NCBI GenBank assembly: GCA_964486145.1
Contig: CAZAMT010000084.1
Coordinates: 1-14,007, forward strand
Direction: 5' to 3'
Source: CAZAMT01 sp964486145
GTDB lineage: Bacteria; Bacteroidota; Bacteroidia; Bacteroidales; JAAAOM01
Length of the DNA: 14,007 bases
The position numbers and the translations under genes are program-made. This document shows positions 6,501 through 13,913 of the stretch, piece after piece (positions within the stretch are counted from its first letter, which is position 1; every line of letters begins with the position of its first letter). The notes below the pieces were generated by a model. It saw only the letters and a list, made by a program, of their open reading frames with translations. It was not told the origin of the DNA and ran no database searches.

Positions 6501-6671
6501 ATGGATTACCCAAAAGTGAATCAGGAATTATGCACGGGTTGTGAAGCCTGTGTTGATGTATGCCCAACAAATGCCATTGTTATGGAAGATGGAAAGGCAA
6601 AAATAATTGAAGAGGATTGCACCAATTGCCGTATTTGCGAAAGCGAATGCCCGGTGGAAGCCATAAGTTAA
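6501..6671 (+). CDS. 2[4Fe-4S] bacterial-type ferredoxin
   Basis: A small electron carrier of 56 residues with two CxxCxxCxxxCP clusters: Cys11/14/17/21 and Cys40/43/46/50. It is clostridial-type in size and spacing, ending ECPVEAIS. I chose ATG 6501 (MDYPKVNQELCTGC): a start at 6465 in the same frame would overlap the upstream gene by 31 bases and add 12 residues unlike a ferredoxin. The gene begins 5 bases after the second ATPase stop codon and closes the operon. It probably supplies low-potential electrons to, or shuttles between, the Fe-S ATPases (inference). No convincing terminator follows in the 85 bp before the converging gene. Confidence 0.92.
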   Translation: MDYPKVNQELCTGCEACVDVCPTNAIVMEDGKAKIIEEDCTNCRICESECPVEAIS

Positions 6672-6756
6672 AATAACTTGCAACACCAAAACCAATGCCT
6701 TTGTCAACGCCACGAGTGAATGTACGTTGAAGTTCCGGTTTAAAAGGAGTTTTTAC

Positions 6757-8172
6757 CTATTTGTTTTTTTCAGGATTTAATTCCACTGCAAGTTCCAATG
6801 CTTTGGTTGTTGTGTAGTATTTTGCAATCATGTTAGGAACTTCCCATTCGGGCAACTCTCCATCAATAAGGAAACCCAAAAACTTTTCAGTTACCTGTCC
6901 AAAATGCGCCTCATGCCCTACTTTATAGCGATCGGGCACATTTAGTTTCCACCCGGTGCTTGTTTCTTCCAGTGAAATACCGGGGTATTTTTCCTGTAAT
7001 GTATTAAAATCAGTTGCCAAACCATCCGCAACATCTGTCTTAAAGCCTTCTTCCGGTTCAATATACAGCACAGTTTCATAATTTTCGGCTTCACCCTGCC
7101 TGATAACCAACGTGGCTTTTGTACCTCTCATAATTGAGAAATGTGTATCTTTTGTTCCGGCCGGAGCCTCGTAATTCCATTTAACAACAACCTTTGCGTG
7201 TTTGCCTTTCAATGTATAGTTTATCTCACCATTTGCATATATACCTATCAACGAGTCATTTATCATATAATGTCGAATGTAATCCGGGTAAGCATCTAAT
7301 CGGGTAACCCGTGCAAATTGCTCCTTACTCAAGACTGTAGGCCAACGATATGCTGATGTAATCTCAACATCATTTTGATAATCCAGTGTAATCTCAGGAA
7401 AACACTCCCATTGAATCAAATCAACAAGGTGTGTGGTCACATCCACAATTCCCTCACCCTGCTGTTTTACATCAAAAAACCAACCGGGTCTGACAATTTC
7501 TTTACCGGAAACATATTTAAAAAAATGATGCACACTTTCTTTTGTAACAGCGGGTTCCTCCTCTGTTCCATTCACCAGTTCACCAAAAACCGATGGGATA
7601 AGAGACATTTCTTTTTGAAGCATGGTTGTGATTTCAAATCGCTCCGTCATGATATCATAAAGCAATACATCATTCTGTTGAGCCAAATCAAATGCCTCCT
7701 TCAACAACTGAAAATCATTGGTGTTGATGGCCATAGGTTTATCTGCAAGTACATGTAAGCCCGCGTTTACACATCCATGAATGTATTCTGTTTTATCTCG
7801 ATTGTTTCCTGAAATAACCACCACATTTCCATTCTTTTTCTCCAACATTTTTTCAAAGAAATCATCACCTTCATATACTATTTCAGTCCATTTAGTTGGT
7901 TTCTCCTGTCGTATGTTATAACCTTCAATAATGCCAAGGTAATTTTCCAGTTCCGGCCCGCCGGAGGCATAAACATATACAGTATCATTGATCTGAGGGA
8001 GTGCTGTCTTTTGCACAAGTGCCGCATGAAAGTGGCCAGGTTGCAAATTTATTAACTTTACTTCGCCTTTAGCACCGGTAAATGTATTCATTGATTGCGT
8101 GTTTTTAGATTGATTACATGACATTAGCAATACCATAAAAACAATGGTAAATAAGTGTAATTTGTTGTTCAT
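6757..8172 (-). CDS. Gfo/Idh/MocA-type oxidoreductase, exported lipoprotein
   Basis: The 471-residue product starts with a lipoprotein signal peptide: hydrophobic core 5-17 and lipobox LMSC with Cys19 as the lipidated residue. A Rossmann-like N-terminal domain follows (about 37-175), with the putative catalytic lysine in DKP (144-146, the EKP motif of the family), then a C-terminal alpha/beta domain with DVTTHLVD (244-251), the conserved Asp-x3-His region. The position of the classic GxGxxG loop reads PGHFHAAL (45-52), so cofactor binding is not canonical. This fits the subgroup annotated as putative oxidoreductase with an Oxidoreduct_C domain. A sugar or sugar-derived substrate in the periplasm or at the cell surface is likely (inference). 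It starts 15 bases after the ThuA-domain gene, in one operon. The stop is TAG; no terminator was seen downstream. Confidence 0.85.
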   Translation of the reverse strand: MNNKLHLFTIVFMVLLMSCNQSKNTQSMNTFTGAKGEVKLINLQPGHFHAALVQKTALPQINDTVYVYASGGPELENYLGIIEGYNIRQEKPTKWTEIVYEGDDFFEKMLEKKNGNVVVISGNNRDKTEYIHGCVNAGLHVLADKPMAINTNDFQLLKEAFDLAQQNDVLLYDIMTERFEITTMLQKEMSLIPSVFGELVNGTEEEPAVTKESVHHFFKYVSGKEIVRPGWFFDVKQQGEGIVDVTTHLVDLIQWECFPEITLDYQNDVEITSAYRWPTVLSKEQFARVTRLDAYPDYIRHYMINDSLIGIYANGEINYTLKGKHAKVVVKWNYEAPAGTKDTHFSIMRGTKATLVIRQGEAENYETVLYIEPEEGFKTDVADGLATDFNTLQEKYPGISLEETSTGWKLNVPDRYKVGHEAHFGQVTEKFLGFLIDGELPEWEVPNMIAKYYTTTKALELAVELNPEKNK

Positions 8173-8187
8173 AATTGATTTTTTTAG

Positions 8188-8994
8188 TTATTGTTCTTTT
8201 TGTATTAGAATAATTTTTCTCGCTCTGGCCTTCGAGTAATCAAGTTCCGTATCATTGATTGCCCATAAAATTCCTTCCAGGATATGATTTAGAAAAACCG
8301 GATCTTCATAGCTTTTGGGATCATGCCCCAGAGCGGTGTACCATTGCTTGCCACCGTCAAAAAACTGGTACCATGCTGCAGGGAATAAATCACCGAATGT
8401 TTTGCCGGGATAGTCATCCATTTTATCATCAACAACCGTTGATAAATCTGCTGCAAGCAACACATGCATAGCCGGATTAAGATAATTCATGAAATAGCAT
8501 TCATCCTCCCATAACCAGTCTTTCCTGATGAACGATGTTGAAGGATGTACCTTATCAATTACTTTTAACTTGTATTGCTGGAACTTAGGGTGCCTCACAA
8601 ATGTTCCTCCAACCATAGAAACAAACCACGGCCATTGCGCTTCGGAGGTTGATGCTCCATGGATTCCCACAAATGCCCCTCCTGCCTGGATATACCTCTT
8701 AAAAGCAAGTCGCTGCTCATCCCTTAAAAAAGCCTGCTCATTCGTATTTGCAAACACGATAGCATCGTATATTTTAATTGAATCCTGATGAAAAACTTCC
8801 GGATTTCTCCGGATATCAACCTGAAATCCGTTTTCTCTTCCCAGTTTTTGTATTGCCTTTTCGCTATGTGAAATATTGTCATGTACGTAACCTTCTCCAA
8901 CAAAAGTATAAACCAATATTTTTTTTGATGCGTTTCCTTTTATCTGAATGCTCGCGGTTATTGCAAACAAAATAAGTATTATTTTTAATTTCAT
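8188..8994 (-). CDS. Secreted ThuA-domain protein
   Basis: A 268-residue ThuA-like (trehalose utilisation, class I glutamine-amidotransferase-like fold) protein with an N-terminal signal peptide (about 1-22; GNA before SKK is a plausible cut site). Family features: ILVYTFVGEGYVHDNI (26-41), YDAIVFAN (76-83), GGAFVGIHGAS (105-115), HPSTSF (150-155), WEDECYFMN (162-170) and WYTALGHDP (218-226). The ThuA domain lacks the nucleophilic cysteine of true amidotransferases; its reaction is unsettled, though members near Gfo/Idh/MocA proteins are tied to modification or breakdown of keto-sugars and glycosides. The start has AAGGA about 6 bases upstream. It is the first gene of a two-gene operon with the exported oxidoreductase, so the two probably act on the same extracytoplasmic substrate (inference). 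Confidence 0.88.
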   Translation of the reverse strand: MKLKIILILFAITASIQIKGNASKKILVYTFVGEGYVHDNISHSEKAIQKLGRENGFQVDIRRNPEVFHQDSIKIYDAIVFANTNEQAFLRDEQRLAFKRYIQAGGAFVGIHGASTSEAQWPWFVSMVGGTFVRHPKFQQYKLKVIDKVHPSTSFIRKDWLWEDECYFMNYLNPAMHVLLAADLSTVVDDKMDDYPGKTFGDLFPAAWYQFFDGGKQWYTALGHDPKSYEDPVFLNHILEGILWAINDTELDYSKARARKIILIQKEQ

Positions 8995-9011
8995 GGTTAT
9001 TCCTTTTGAAG

Positions 9012-9043
9012 CGAAAATAGTGCATATTTTTTATGGATAACAA
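9012..9043 (-). promoter_or_regulatory. Candidate promoter of the ThuA operon
   Basis: On the minus strand TTG (9043-9041) lies 21 bases before TATTTTCG (9019-9012), one mismatch from TAnnTTTG. It would give a very short leader of about 12 bases before the start at 8994, which partly includes the ribosome binding site. Confidence 0.35.
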
Positions 9044-9249
9044 CCATCAAATGAATTATTTATTAAAACCTCCCAAATCCATTTAAAATTGCCCGTATAG
9101 TTACATACAAAGGCACATCTGCGATTAGAATATACACGCGTATTTGTTTGCAGAAACCATTTCATACCAATTCGATGTTAACATTTCATTTTAAACCCTT
9201 TGAATTAGGTTAAATAGTTTCTGAATTCTAACCAAATTGTACGTTGTGC

Positions 9250-9264
9250 AATAGTAGCACTATT
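9250..9264. repeat. 15-bp inverted repeat upstream of the phosphatase gene
   Basis: AATAGT (9250-9255) and ACTATT (9259-9264) form a perfect 6-bp inverted repeat around AGC. It lies about 125 bases before the phosphatase start and could be an operator. Chance is possible in DNA this AT-rich. Confidence 0.3.
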
Positions 9265-9389
9265 CATTTATTAATATGCACGATTTCCGGAAATAACCTT
9301 ACATATTACTTGTTATAAATAATTTAGGTGCAATTATGTAACATATTCAGGTATTTTTTGATATAAAGCAACATTAAAGGATATGTGAT

Positions 9390-11975
9390 ATGAACTCAAA
9401 AACCCAAAAAATAAAACGAAAATTAGTGATGAAGCATGATGGATTAAGAAAAGTATTATTGTTCATTTTTTTGATTACCGGACTGACATTATCGTATGCA
9501 GAACCCGCAAACAATGGTCTCACAGCAACTCCCATTGATGTCAATCAAGACAAAGCTACGTTATATCAACAACACGTAACCCGGGGCGACAGTCTTTTTG
9601 ATCTCCAACAGTATGCAGCAGCTATGAAGGAATTCCAAAAAGCTGCGCAAATAATGCCGTATGAAGAATATCCGCGCTTACAAATGCAGGTGATTGAAAC
9701 AACACTGGGAGTGAAATCTCTTGAAGATCAAAAAAAAGAGAATACAAAACGAACTGGAGAAAAATCTGTTGAAAAATCTACTCCGGAAACAGCCTCTGAA
9801 AATGTAACCACCACGGAGGTTGTTGCTGAGGAAAAAACACCTGAAGATCTATCAAACAAGCAAGATCTTTCAAAAAACATCATCGAAACGTATGAAGACA
9901 CCCTTGCAAAGCTCGATGACAAAGAAGATCGCATTGAAAAGTCTATTGTTTATGCTGAAATTGCAAGCAAACTAAGAGAAGCAGATCAGCATGCCAAAGC
10001 CCTTGAATATCTTCAAAAATCGTTGATGATTGAAGAAGAACAAGATAACAAACCCAATGTAGCCAATTTGTACGAGGGTATGGGTGATGTTTACCTTGAT
10101 TCGGGTGAGGTTGAAAGCTCCATTGATCATTACGAAAAATCCATAGAGGTAAAAAATGAAATTGGAGATAAAAAAGGAGTCAGTGATGGTTATTCGAAAA
10201 TTGGTAATGTCTACGAAAATACTTATGATTACCAGAACGCATTGGATTATTACGAAAAATCCGCTGAGGTGAAGGGAGAACTGGACGATAAGGCTGGTCT
10301 GTCAATGGTAATGGATAACATGGGAAATATCTATTACAAACAAAAATTTCTTGAAAAGTCAATCGACTCCTATCAAAAAGCTGCTGAACTCAACGAACAA
10401 CTTGGTAATGAAGACGAATTGGGTTCAACCTACAACAAAATGGGTGTTGCGTATTATGAATTGGGACAATTTGATAATGCAGAGGAATTTATGAAAAAAT
10501 CGGTTGAACTCAAAGAAAAAAACGGAAACCAGAAAGAGGCTTCCATGGCATTAAACAATTTAGGAAATCTCAATTACAACCAAAACAAAATTCGAAAAGC
10601 CATTTCGTATTATGAAAAATCTCTGAATTATAAAACAACCAGCAATTACGAAGCAGGTAAAGCCATTTCTTTGTTTAATTTAGGAAAGGCATACCACGAA
10701 ATAGAAGATAACGACAGAGCGATAGATTATTTTGAGCAAAGTAAAGAACTGGCTGAAACAAATAACCTTCCGGAAGTAGCCGCAAAAAACCTGAAAGCAC
10801 TTACTGAAATTTACAGGGAAACCAATAAAAATGAAAAAGCGGATGAATTTGAACGATTGCTTGCCAGTTCAGGATTTTCAGGCATAAACGTTGATGAACC
10901 ATTGAGCGAAAAACAGGCTGTTTCAGAAACAAACAACAGTAACGATGTAATCAAATTGCTCACCGAAGAAGTAATGCGTCAAAAACAACTTGTTGAGTTG
11001 GAAGCAGAAAGACGTGCAAAAGACAATAAAATAAACAGTTTAAAACTTCAAAATAAAAACGACCAAATTCAAAAACAACGTACCGTTGTCATGTCTCTTG
11101 GAATAGTCATATTGTTAATTCTTGCAGTTTTAATTTTACTGCGTGTACAGGTTATTCAAAAGAAAAAAGCCAACGAGAAGTTAACCCAAAAAAACAATTT
11201 AATCTCCAAACAAAGTAAGTTGATTACTGATAATATTAAAGCAGCCAGCTTCATCCAACGTGCAGCTATGCCACCAGATGATTATATTATCAGTGAAATT
11301 CCGGAATACTTTATCCTGGACATGCCTAAAGACATTGTCAGTGGTGATTTTTACTGGATGGAAAAACGTGGTGGAAACCTTTTCCTTGCCGTTGCAGACT
11401 GCACAGGACATGGAGTGCAAGGCGCTTTAATCAGTATGCTCGGAGTAGCCATACTCAATGAAATTGTTAATAAAAGTTATAAAGAAGGGCCGGGAGAAAT
11501 ACTTAGTCAACTTAGTGAAAAAGTTAAAAAGGTATTGCACCAGAGCGGAGGCGATAGCATGCAAGATATTCGGGAAGGGATGGATATGGTACTTCTTAAA
11601 ATGAACAGGGAAAAAAATCTAATTGAATACGCCGGTGCCAAAAACCCCGTCTATATCGTACATGAAGGTGATATTACAGTGTACAAGGGAGACAAATCAC
11701 CCATAGGATACTTTAGCAAGGGAACACCGTTTACCACACAGTCGATCCAAATTGGGAAAGGGGATTCGATGTACATGTTTTCGGATGGTTATGCAGACCA
11801 ACTGGGTGGAGAAGAAATGAAAAAATTTCTTTCCAAAAGATTTAAAAAGCTACTCATTGATATTGAACCGCTACCCATGGAACAGCGAAAAGAAAAAATG
11901 CTCCAAAATTATAATGACTGGAAAGGTAACTATTCGCAAGTAGATGACGTAATGGTAATGGGAATAAAATTTTAA
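9390..11975 (+). CDS. Periplasmic-TPR, transmembrane, SpoIIE/PP2C phosphatase
   Basis: An 861-residue inner-membrane signalling protein. In order: long basic N-terminus and signal peptide (core 22-35); one isolated TPR (about 58-91); a polar Lys/Glu/Thr-rich linker (110-165); tandem TPRs of exactly 40-residue period starting near 183, 223, 263, 303, 343, 383, 423 and ending near 480; coiled coil (about 523-565); one membrane segment (566-585) followed by a basic stop-transfer RVQVIQKKK; a second coiled coil (590-620); and a SpoIIE-type PP2C domain (about 620-861). Metal-binding Asp residues are intact: SGDFYW (Asp653), DCTGHG (Asp670), FSDGYAD (Asp799) and DDV (852-854). The TPRs would sense something in the periplasm and control dephosphorylation of a cytoplasmic Ser/Thr-phosphoprotein, perhaps an anti-sigma antagonist (inference; none is in the window). 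The start is supported by AAAGGA 8 bases upstream. The periplasmic YfiR-like protein is encoded 228 bp downstream. Confidence 0.92.
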   Translation: MNSKTQKIKRKLVMKHDGLRKVLLFIFLITGLTLSYAEPANNGLTATPIDVNQDKATLYQQHVTRGDSLFDLQQYAAAMKEFQKAAQIMPYEEYPRLQMQVIETTLGVKSLEDQKKENTKRTGEKSVEKSTPETASENVTTTEVVAEEKTPEDLSNKQDLSKNIIETYEDTLAKLDDKEDRIEKSIVYAEIASKLREADQHAKALEYLQKSLMIEEEQDNKPNVANLYEGMGDVYLDSGEVESSIDHYEKSIEVKNEIGDKKGVSDGYSKIGNVYENTYDYQNALDYYEKSAEVKGELDDKAGLSMVMDNMGNIYYKQKFLEKSIDSYQKAAELNEQLGNEDELGSTYNKMGVAYYELGQFDNAEEFMKKSVELKEKNGNQKEASMALNNLGNLNYNQNKIRKAISYYEKSLNYKTTSNYEAGKAISLFNLGKAYHEIEDNDRAIDYFEQSKELAETNNLPEVAAKNLKALTEIYRETNKNEKADEFERLLASSGFSGINVDEPLSEKQAVSETNNSNDVIKLLTEEVMRQKQLVELEAERRAKDNKINSLKLQNKNDQIQKQRTVVMSLGIVILLILAVLILLRVQVIQKKKANEKLTQKNNLISKQSKLITDNIKAASFIQRAAMPPDDYIISEIPEYFILDMPKDIVSGDFYWMEKRGGNLFLAVADCTGHGVQGALISMLGVAILNEIVNKSYKEGPGEILSQLSEKVKKVLHQSGGDSMQDIREGMDMVLLKMNREKNLIEYAGAKNPVYIVHEGDITVYKGDKSPIGYFSKGTPFTTQSIQIGKGDSMYMFSDGYADQLGGEEMKKFLSKRFKKLLIDIEPLPMEQRKEKMLQNYNDWKGNYSQVDDVMVMGIKF

Positions 11976-12000
11976 CAATACCCTTCAAATTTAACTGTAA

Positions 12001-12037
12001 AAAAAGGATCATGATTAAAGTAATCATGATCCTTTTT
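12001..12037 (+). terminator. Terminator of the phosphatase gene
   Basis: AAAAAGGATCATGATTA (12001-12017) and its exact complement (12021-12037) form a perfect 17-bp stem with a 3-nt loop, ending in TTTTT. It lies 25 bases after the stop codon. The symmetric A and T tracts mean it could work in both directions. Confidence 0.92.
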
Positions 12038-12203
12038 GCATTGCAGATTCCTGTTATTGTGAAAAATATCAATCATCTGGTATTCGTCACAATAAAACGT
12101 CCATTTGTATCATAAAAACAACCGATAATGTAAAATAGTTAACTATTTAAACATTTACCCGTTACCGTAACGAAATAATAAAACTTTTATAAAACGTAAG
12201 GAT

Positions 12204-12707
12204 ATGAAGAGATTGATTTTATCATTTAGTGTATTTCTGTTAATTAACTTTACCTTGAGCTTGCATGCACAGGTAAGCGATGCACAGGCATTATTTATCT
12301 ATAACTTTTCAAGGCTGGTTGAATGGCCGGAAGAAGTAAAATCAGGCGATTTTATCATCGGTATCTATGGAAAAAGTGATATTGAAGAAAGTCTGAAATC
12401 ATTTGTAAGTAACAAAAAAGTTGGTTCTCAAAATGTTGTTGTAAAAACATTTAATGATGTGAATGAAATTTCACAATGCCACATCCTCTTTGTATCATCT
12501 GGCAAAAGCTCTTCCATGTTGAACATCAACAATGCGGTTGGAAAGGGCACCCTCATCGTTGGTGAGAAACAAAACCTTGTGAATGACGGAGCTGCAATCA
12601 GTTTTTTAATTGTTGACAATAAACTTAAGTTCAGGTTAAAGGAGGAAAATGCACTTAAATATGATTTAAAAGTCAGTAAAAGTCTTAAGAACATGGCTTT
12701 AATCTAA
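12204..12707 (+). CDS. YfiR-like periplasmic protein (DUF4154)
   Basis: This 167-residue exported protein has a signal peptide (1-22, cut after LHA) and a mature domain of the YfiR/HmsC-like family. Family features are ALFIYNFSRLVEWPEE (29-44), FIIGIYGKSDIEESL (50-64), QCHILFVSSG (91-100), GTLIVGE (115-121), and the C-terminal GAAISFLIV...KLKFRLKEENALKYDLKVSKSLKNMA run (129-165). In Pseudomonas, YfiR is a periplasmic inhibitor of the membrane diguanylate cyclase YfiN. No GGDEF protein is encoded here, and the neighbour is a membrane phosphatase with a periplasmic TPR domain, so it may bind that instead (inference). Only one Cys (92) is present, so no disulfide is predicted within the monomer. 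The start ATG is preceded closely by AAGG. A strong terminator separates it from the phosphatase gene, so it is expressed separately or by read-through. Confidence 0.85.
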   Translation: MKRLILSFSVFLLINFTLSLHAQVSDAQALFIYNFSRLVEWPEEVKSGDFIIGIYGKSDIEESLKSFVSNKKVGSQNVVVKTFNDVNEISQCHILFVSSGKSSSMLNINNAVGKGTLIVGEKQNLVNDGAAISFLIVDNKLKFRLKEENALKYDLKVSKSLKNMALI

Positions 12708-12724
12708 AAAATATGATATTTCTG

Positions 12725-12773
12725 AAAAACTGCAATTGCGAGGATGTATTCGTTCTTAAATTGCAGTTTTTTT
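12725..12773 (+). terminator. Terminator of the YfiR-like gene
   Basis: AAAAACTGCAATT (12725-12737) pairs perfectly with AATTGCAGTTTTT (12759-12771), a 13-bp stem with a 21-nt loop, ending in seven T. It starts 17 bases after the stop codon. Confidence 0.88.
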
Positions 12774-12977
12774 ATTCTCCCCTCTTAAAAAAGCATTTAC
12801 CACCACCATGTGCATGCCACTTTGTCATCCGTATGCTTTTCATTAAGTAATTTTTATGTAATTCACCACTGATAGAGTAGCAAAATAAAGACATACTGAC
12901 ATTCGATTACAGAAACCGATCGATGGTTTAAATTTTGCATGACTTGACATTACGAAAATGTACAATTAAGTGGCATT

Positions 12978-13913
12978 ATGGAATATAAAGATTACTACAA
13001 CATATTAGGGGTATCTAAATCCGCCAGTCAGGATGAAATAAAGAAAGCTTACCGCAAATTAGCTGTAAAATATCACCCGGATAAAAACCCGGATGACAAG
13101 AATGCCGAAAACAGATTTAAAGAAATCAGTGAGGCTTATGAGGTACTAAAAGATCCGGAAAAACGAAAAAAATATGACCAGCTTGGAATGAACTGGAATC
13201 AATATCAGAATACCGGCGACTTTGACTGGTCGCAGTTTAGCGGTCAACAAAGAGGTAGGCAATATCATTTCCAGGGCGATTTAAATGATGTTTTTGGTGG
13301 CGAAGAATTTTCCGACTTTTTCAATGCATTTTTCGGAGGCGGGTTCAGCTCCGGTAAGCAACAGTACCGTACAGGTGGATTAAAAGGTCAGGATTATCAG
13401 TCGACCTTAAAAATCACTCTGGAAGAAGCATACCACGGAACATCAAGAATTCTGAATGTGAACAATGAAAAGTTACGGATAAACATTAAACCCGGTGCTT
13501 ATGATGGACAGGAATTACGCATCAAAGGTAAAGGAGGAGCCGGAACCGGTGGTGGGGTTCGTGGCAACATCTATGTAAACATCCAAATAGCTCCGAATAA
13601 CAAATTTGAGCGTTCAGGTAACGATTTAAAGACTTCGTTACAGGTGGATGCCTATACAGCCATTCTTGGCGGACAAGCTCAGGTAGATACCATCACAGGT
13701 AAACTCAATGTGAAAATCCCAAAAGGTTCACAACCGAACCTTACACTAAGGTTAAAGGGCAAAGGTATGCCGGTATTTAATAAATCAGGGCAATTTGGTG
13801 ATTTGCTATTATTAATTAAGGTGAGTATACCAAAAAATATTTCCGAAGAAGAGGAAGAACTGGTTAAAAAACTTCAAAACCTGAAAAGTAATTCATACAG
13901 CTATTCAGTATGA
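12978..13913 (+). CDS. cbpA: CbpA-type DnaJ co-chaperone (class B J-protein)
   Basis: A 311-residue J-domain co-chaperone that stimulates DnaK ATPase and hands it unfolded substrate. The J domain (about 4-70) has the essential HPD at 33-35 and the NRFKEISEAYEVL helix. A short Gly/Phe region (about 105-135: DVFGGEE, NAFFGGGFSSG) follows, then the two beta-barrel substrate domains (about 137-215 and 216-300; GQELRIKGKGGAG, and LRLKGKGMPVFN). The four CxxCxGxG zinc-finger repeats of true DnaJ are absent, and the length is near the 306 residues of Escherichia coli CbpA. So this is CbpA or a general class B protein. No Shine-Dalgarno is evident; ATG 12978 gives the typical MEYKDYYNILGV start. The 200 bp upstream have no clear promoter and no CIRCE element. 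Confidence 0.92.
   Translation: MEYKDYYNILGVSKSASQDEIKKAYRKLAVKYHPDKNPDDKNAENRFKEISEAYEVLKDPEKRKKYDQLGMNWNQYQNTGDFDWSQFSGQQRGRQYHFQGDLNDVFGGEEFSDFFNAFFGGGFSSGKQQYRTGGLKGQDYQSTLKITLEEAYHGTSRILNVNNEKLRINIKPGAYDGQELRIKGKGGAGTGGGVRGNIYVNIQIAPNNKFERSGNDLKTSLQVDAYTAILGGQAQVDTITGKLNVKIPKGSQPNLTLRLKGKGMPVFNKSGQFGDLLLLIKVSIPKNISEEEEELVKKLQNLKSNSYSYSV

Larger units (their letters stand above)
8995..9389. other. Divergent intergenic region
   Basis: The 395 bp between the ThuA operon and the phosphatase gene hold no gene. I see a possible minus-strand promoter near 9012-9043, a 10-bp palindrome ATGTTAACAT (9175-9184), a 15-bp inverted repeat (9250-9264), and a near-consensus TATTTTTTG (9352-9360) about 30 bases before the phosphatase start that lacks a -33 partner. 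Confidence 0.6.

Noticed and set aside
6741..6757. AAAA...TTTT imperfect hairpin between the converging ferredoxin and oxidoreductase genes
   Set aside because: The stem is broken into 3 and 4 bp with unpaired bases and has no GC core; not enough for a terminator.
12789..12840. 8-bp inverted repeat AAAAGCAT / ATGCTTTT in the gap before the cbpA-like gene, as a small RNA or terminator
   Set aside because: The arms are 36 bases apart, AT-rich, and no promoter was found to support an RNA.
12944..12966. TTGACA followed by TACAAT, like a sigma-70 promoter before the cbpA-like gene
   Set aside because: The spacer is only 11 bases, far from 17, and Bacteroidota primary promoters use TTG/TAnnTTTG.
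12978..13913. J-protein as classical DnaJ
   Set aside because: The four CxxCxGxG zinc-finger repeats are missing and there is no dnaK or grpE beside it.
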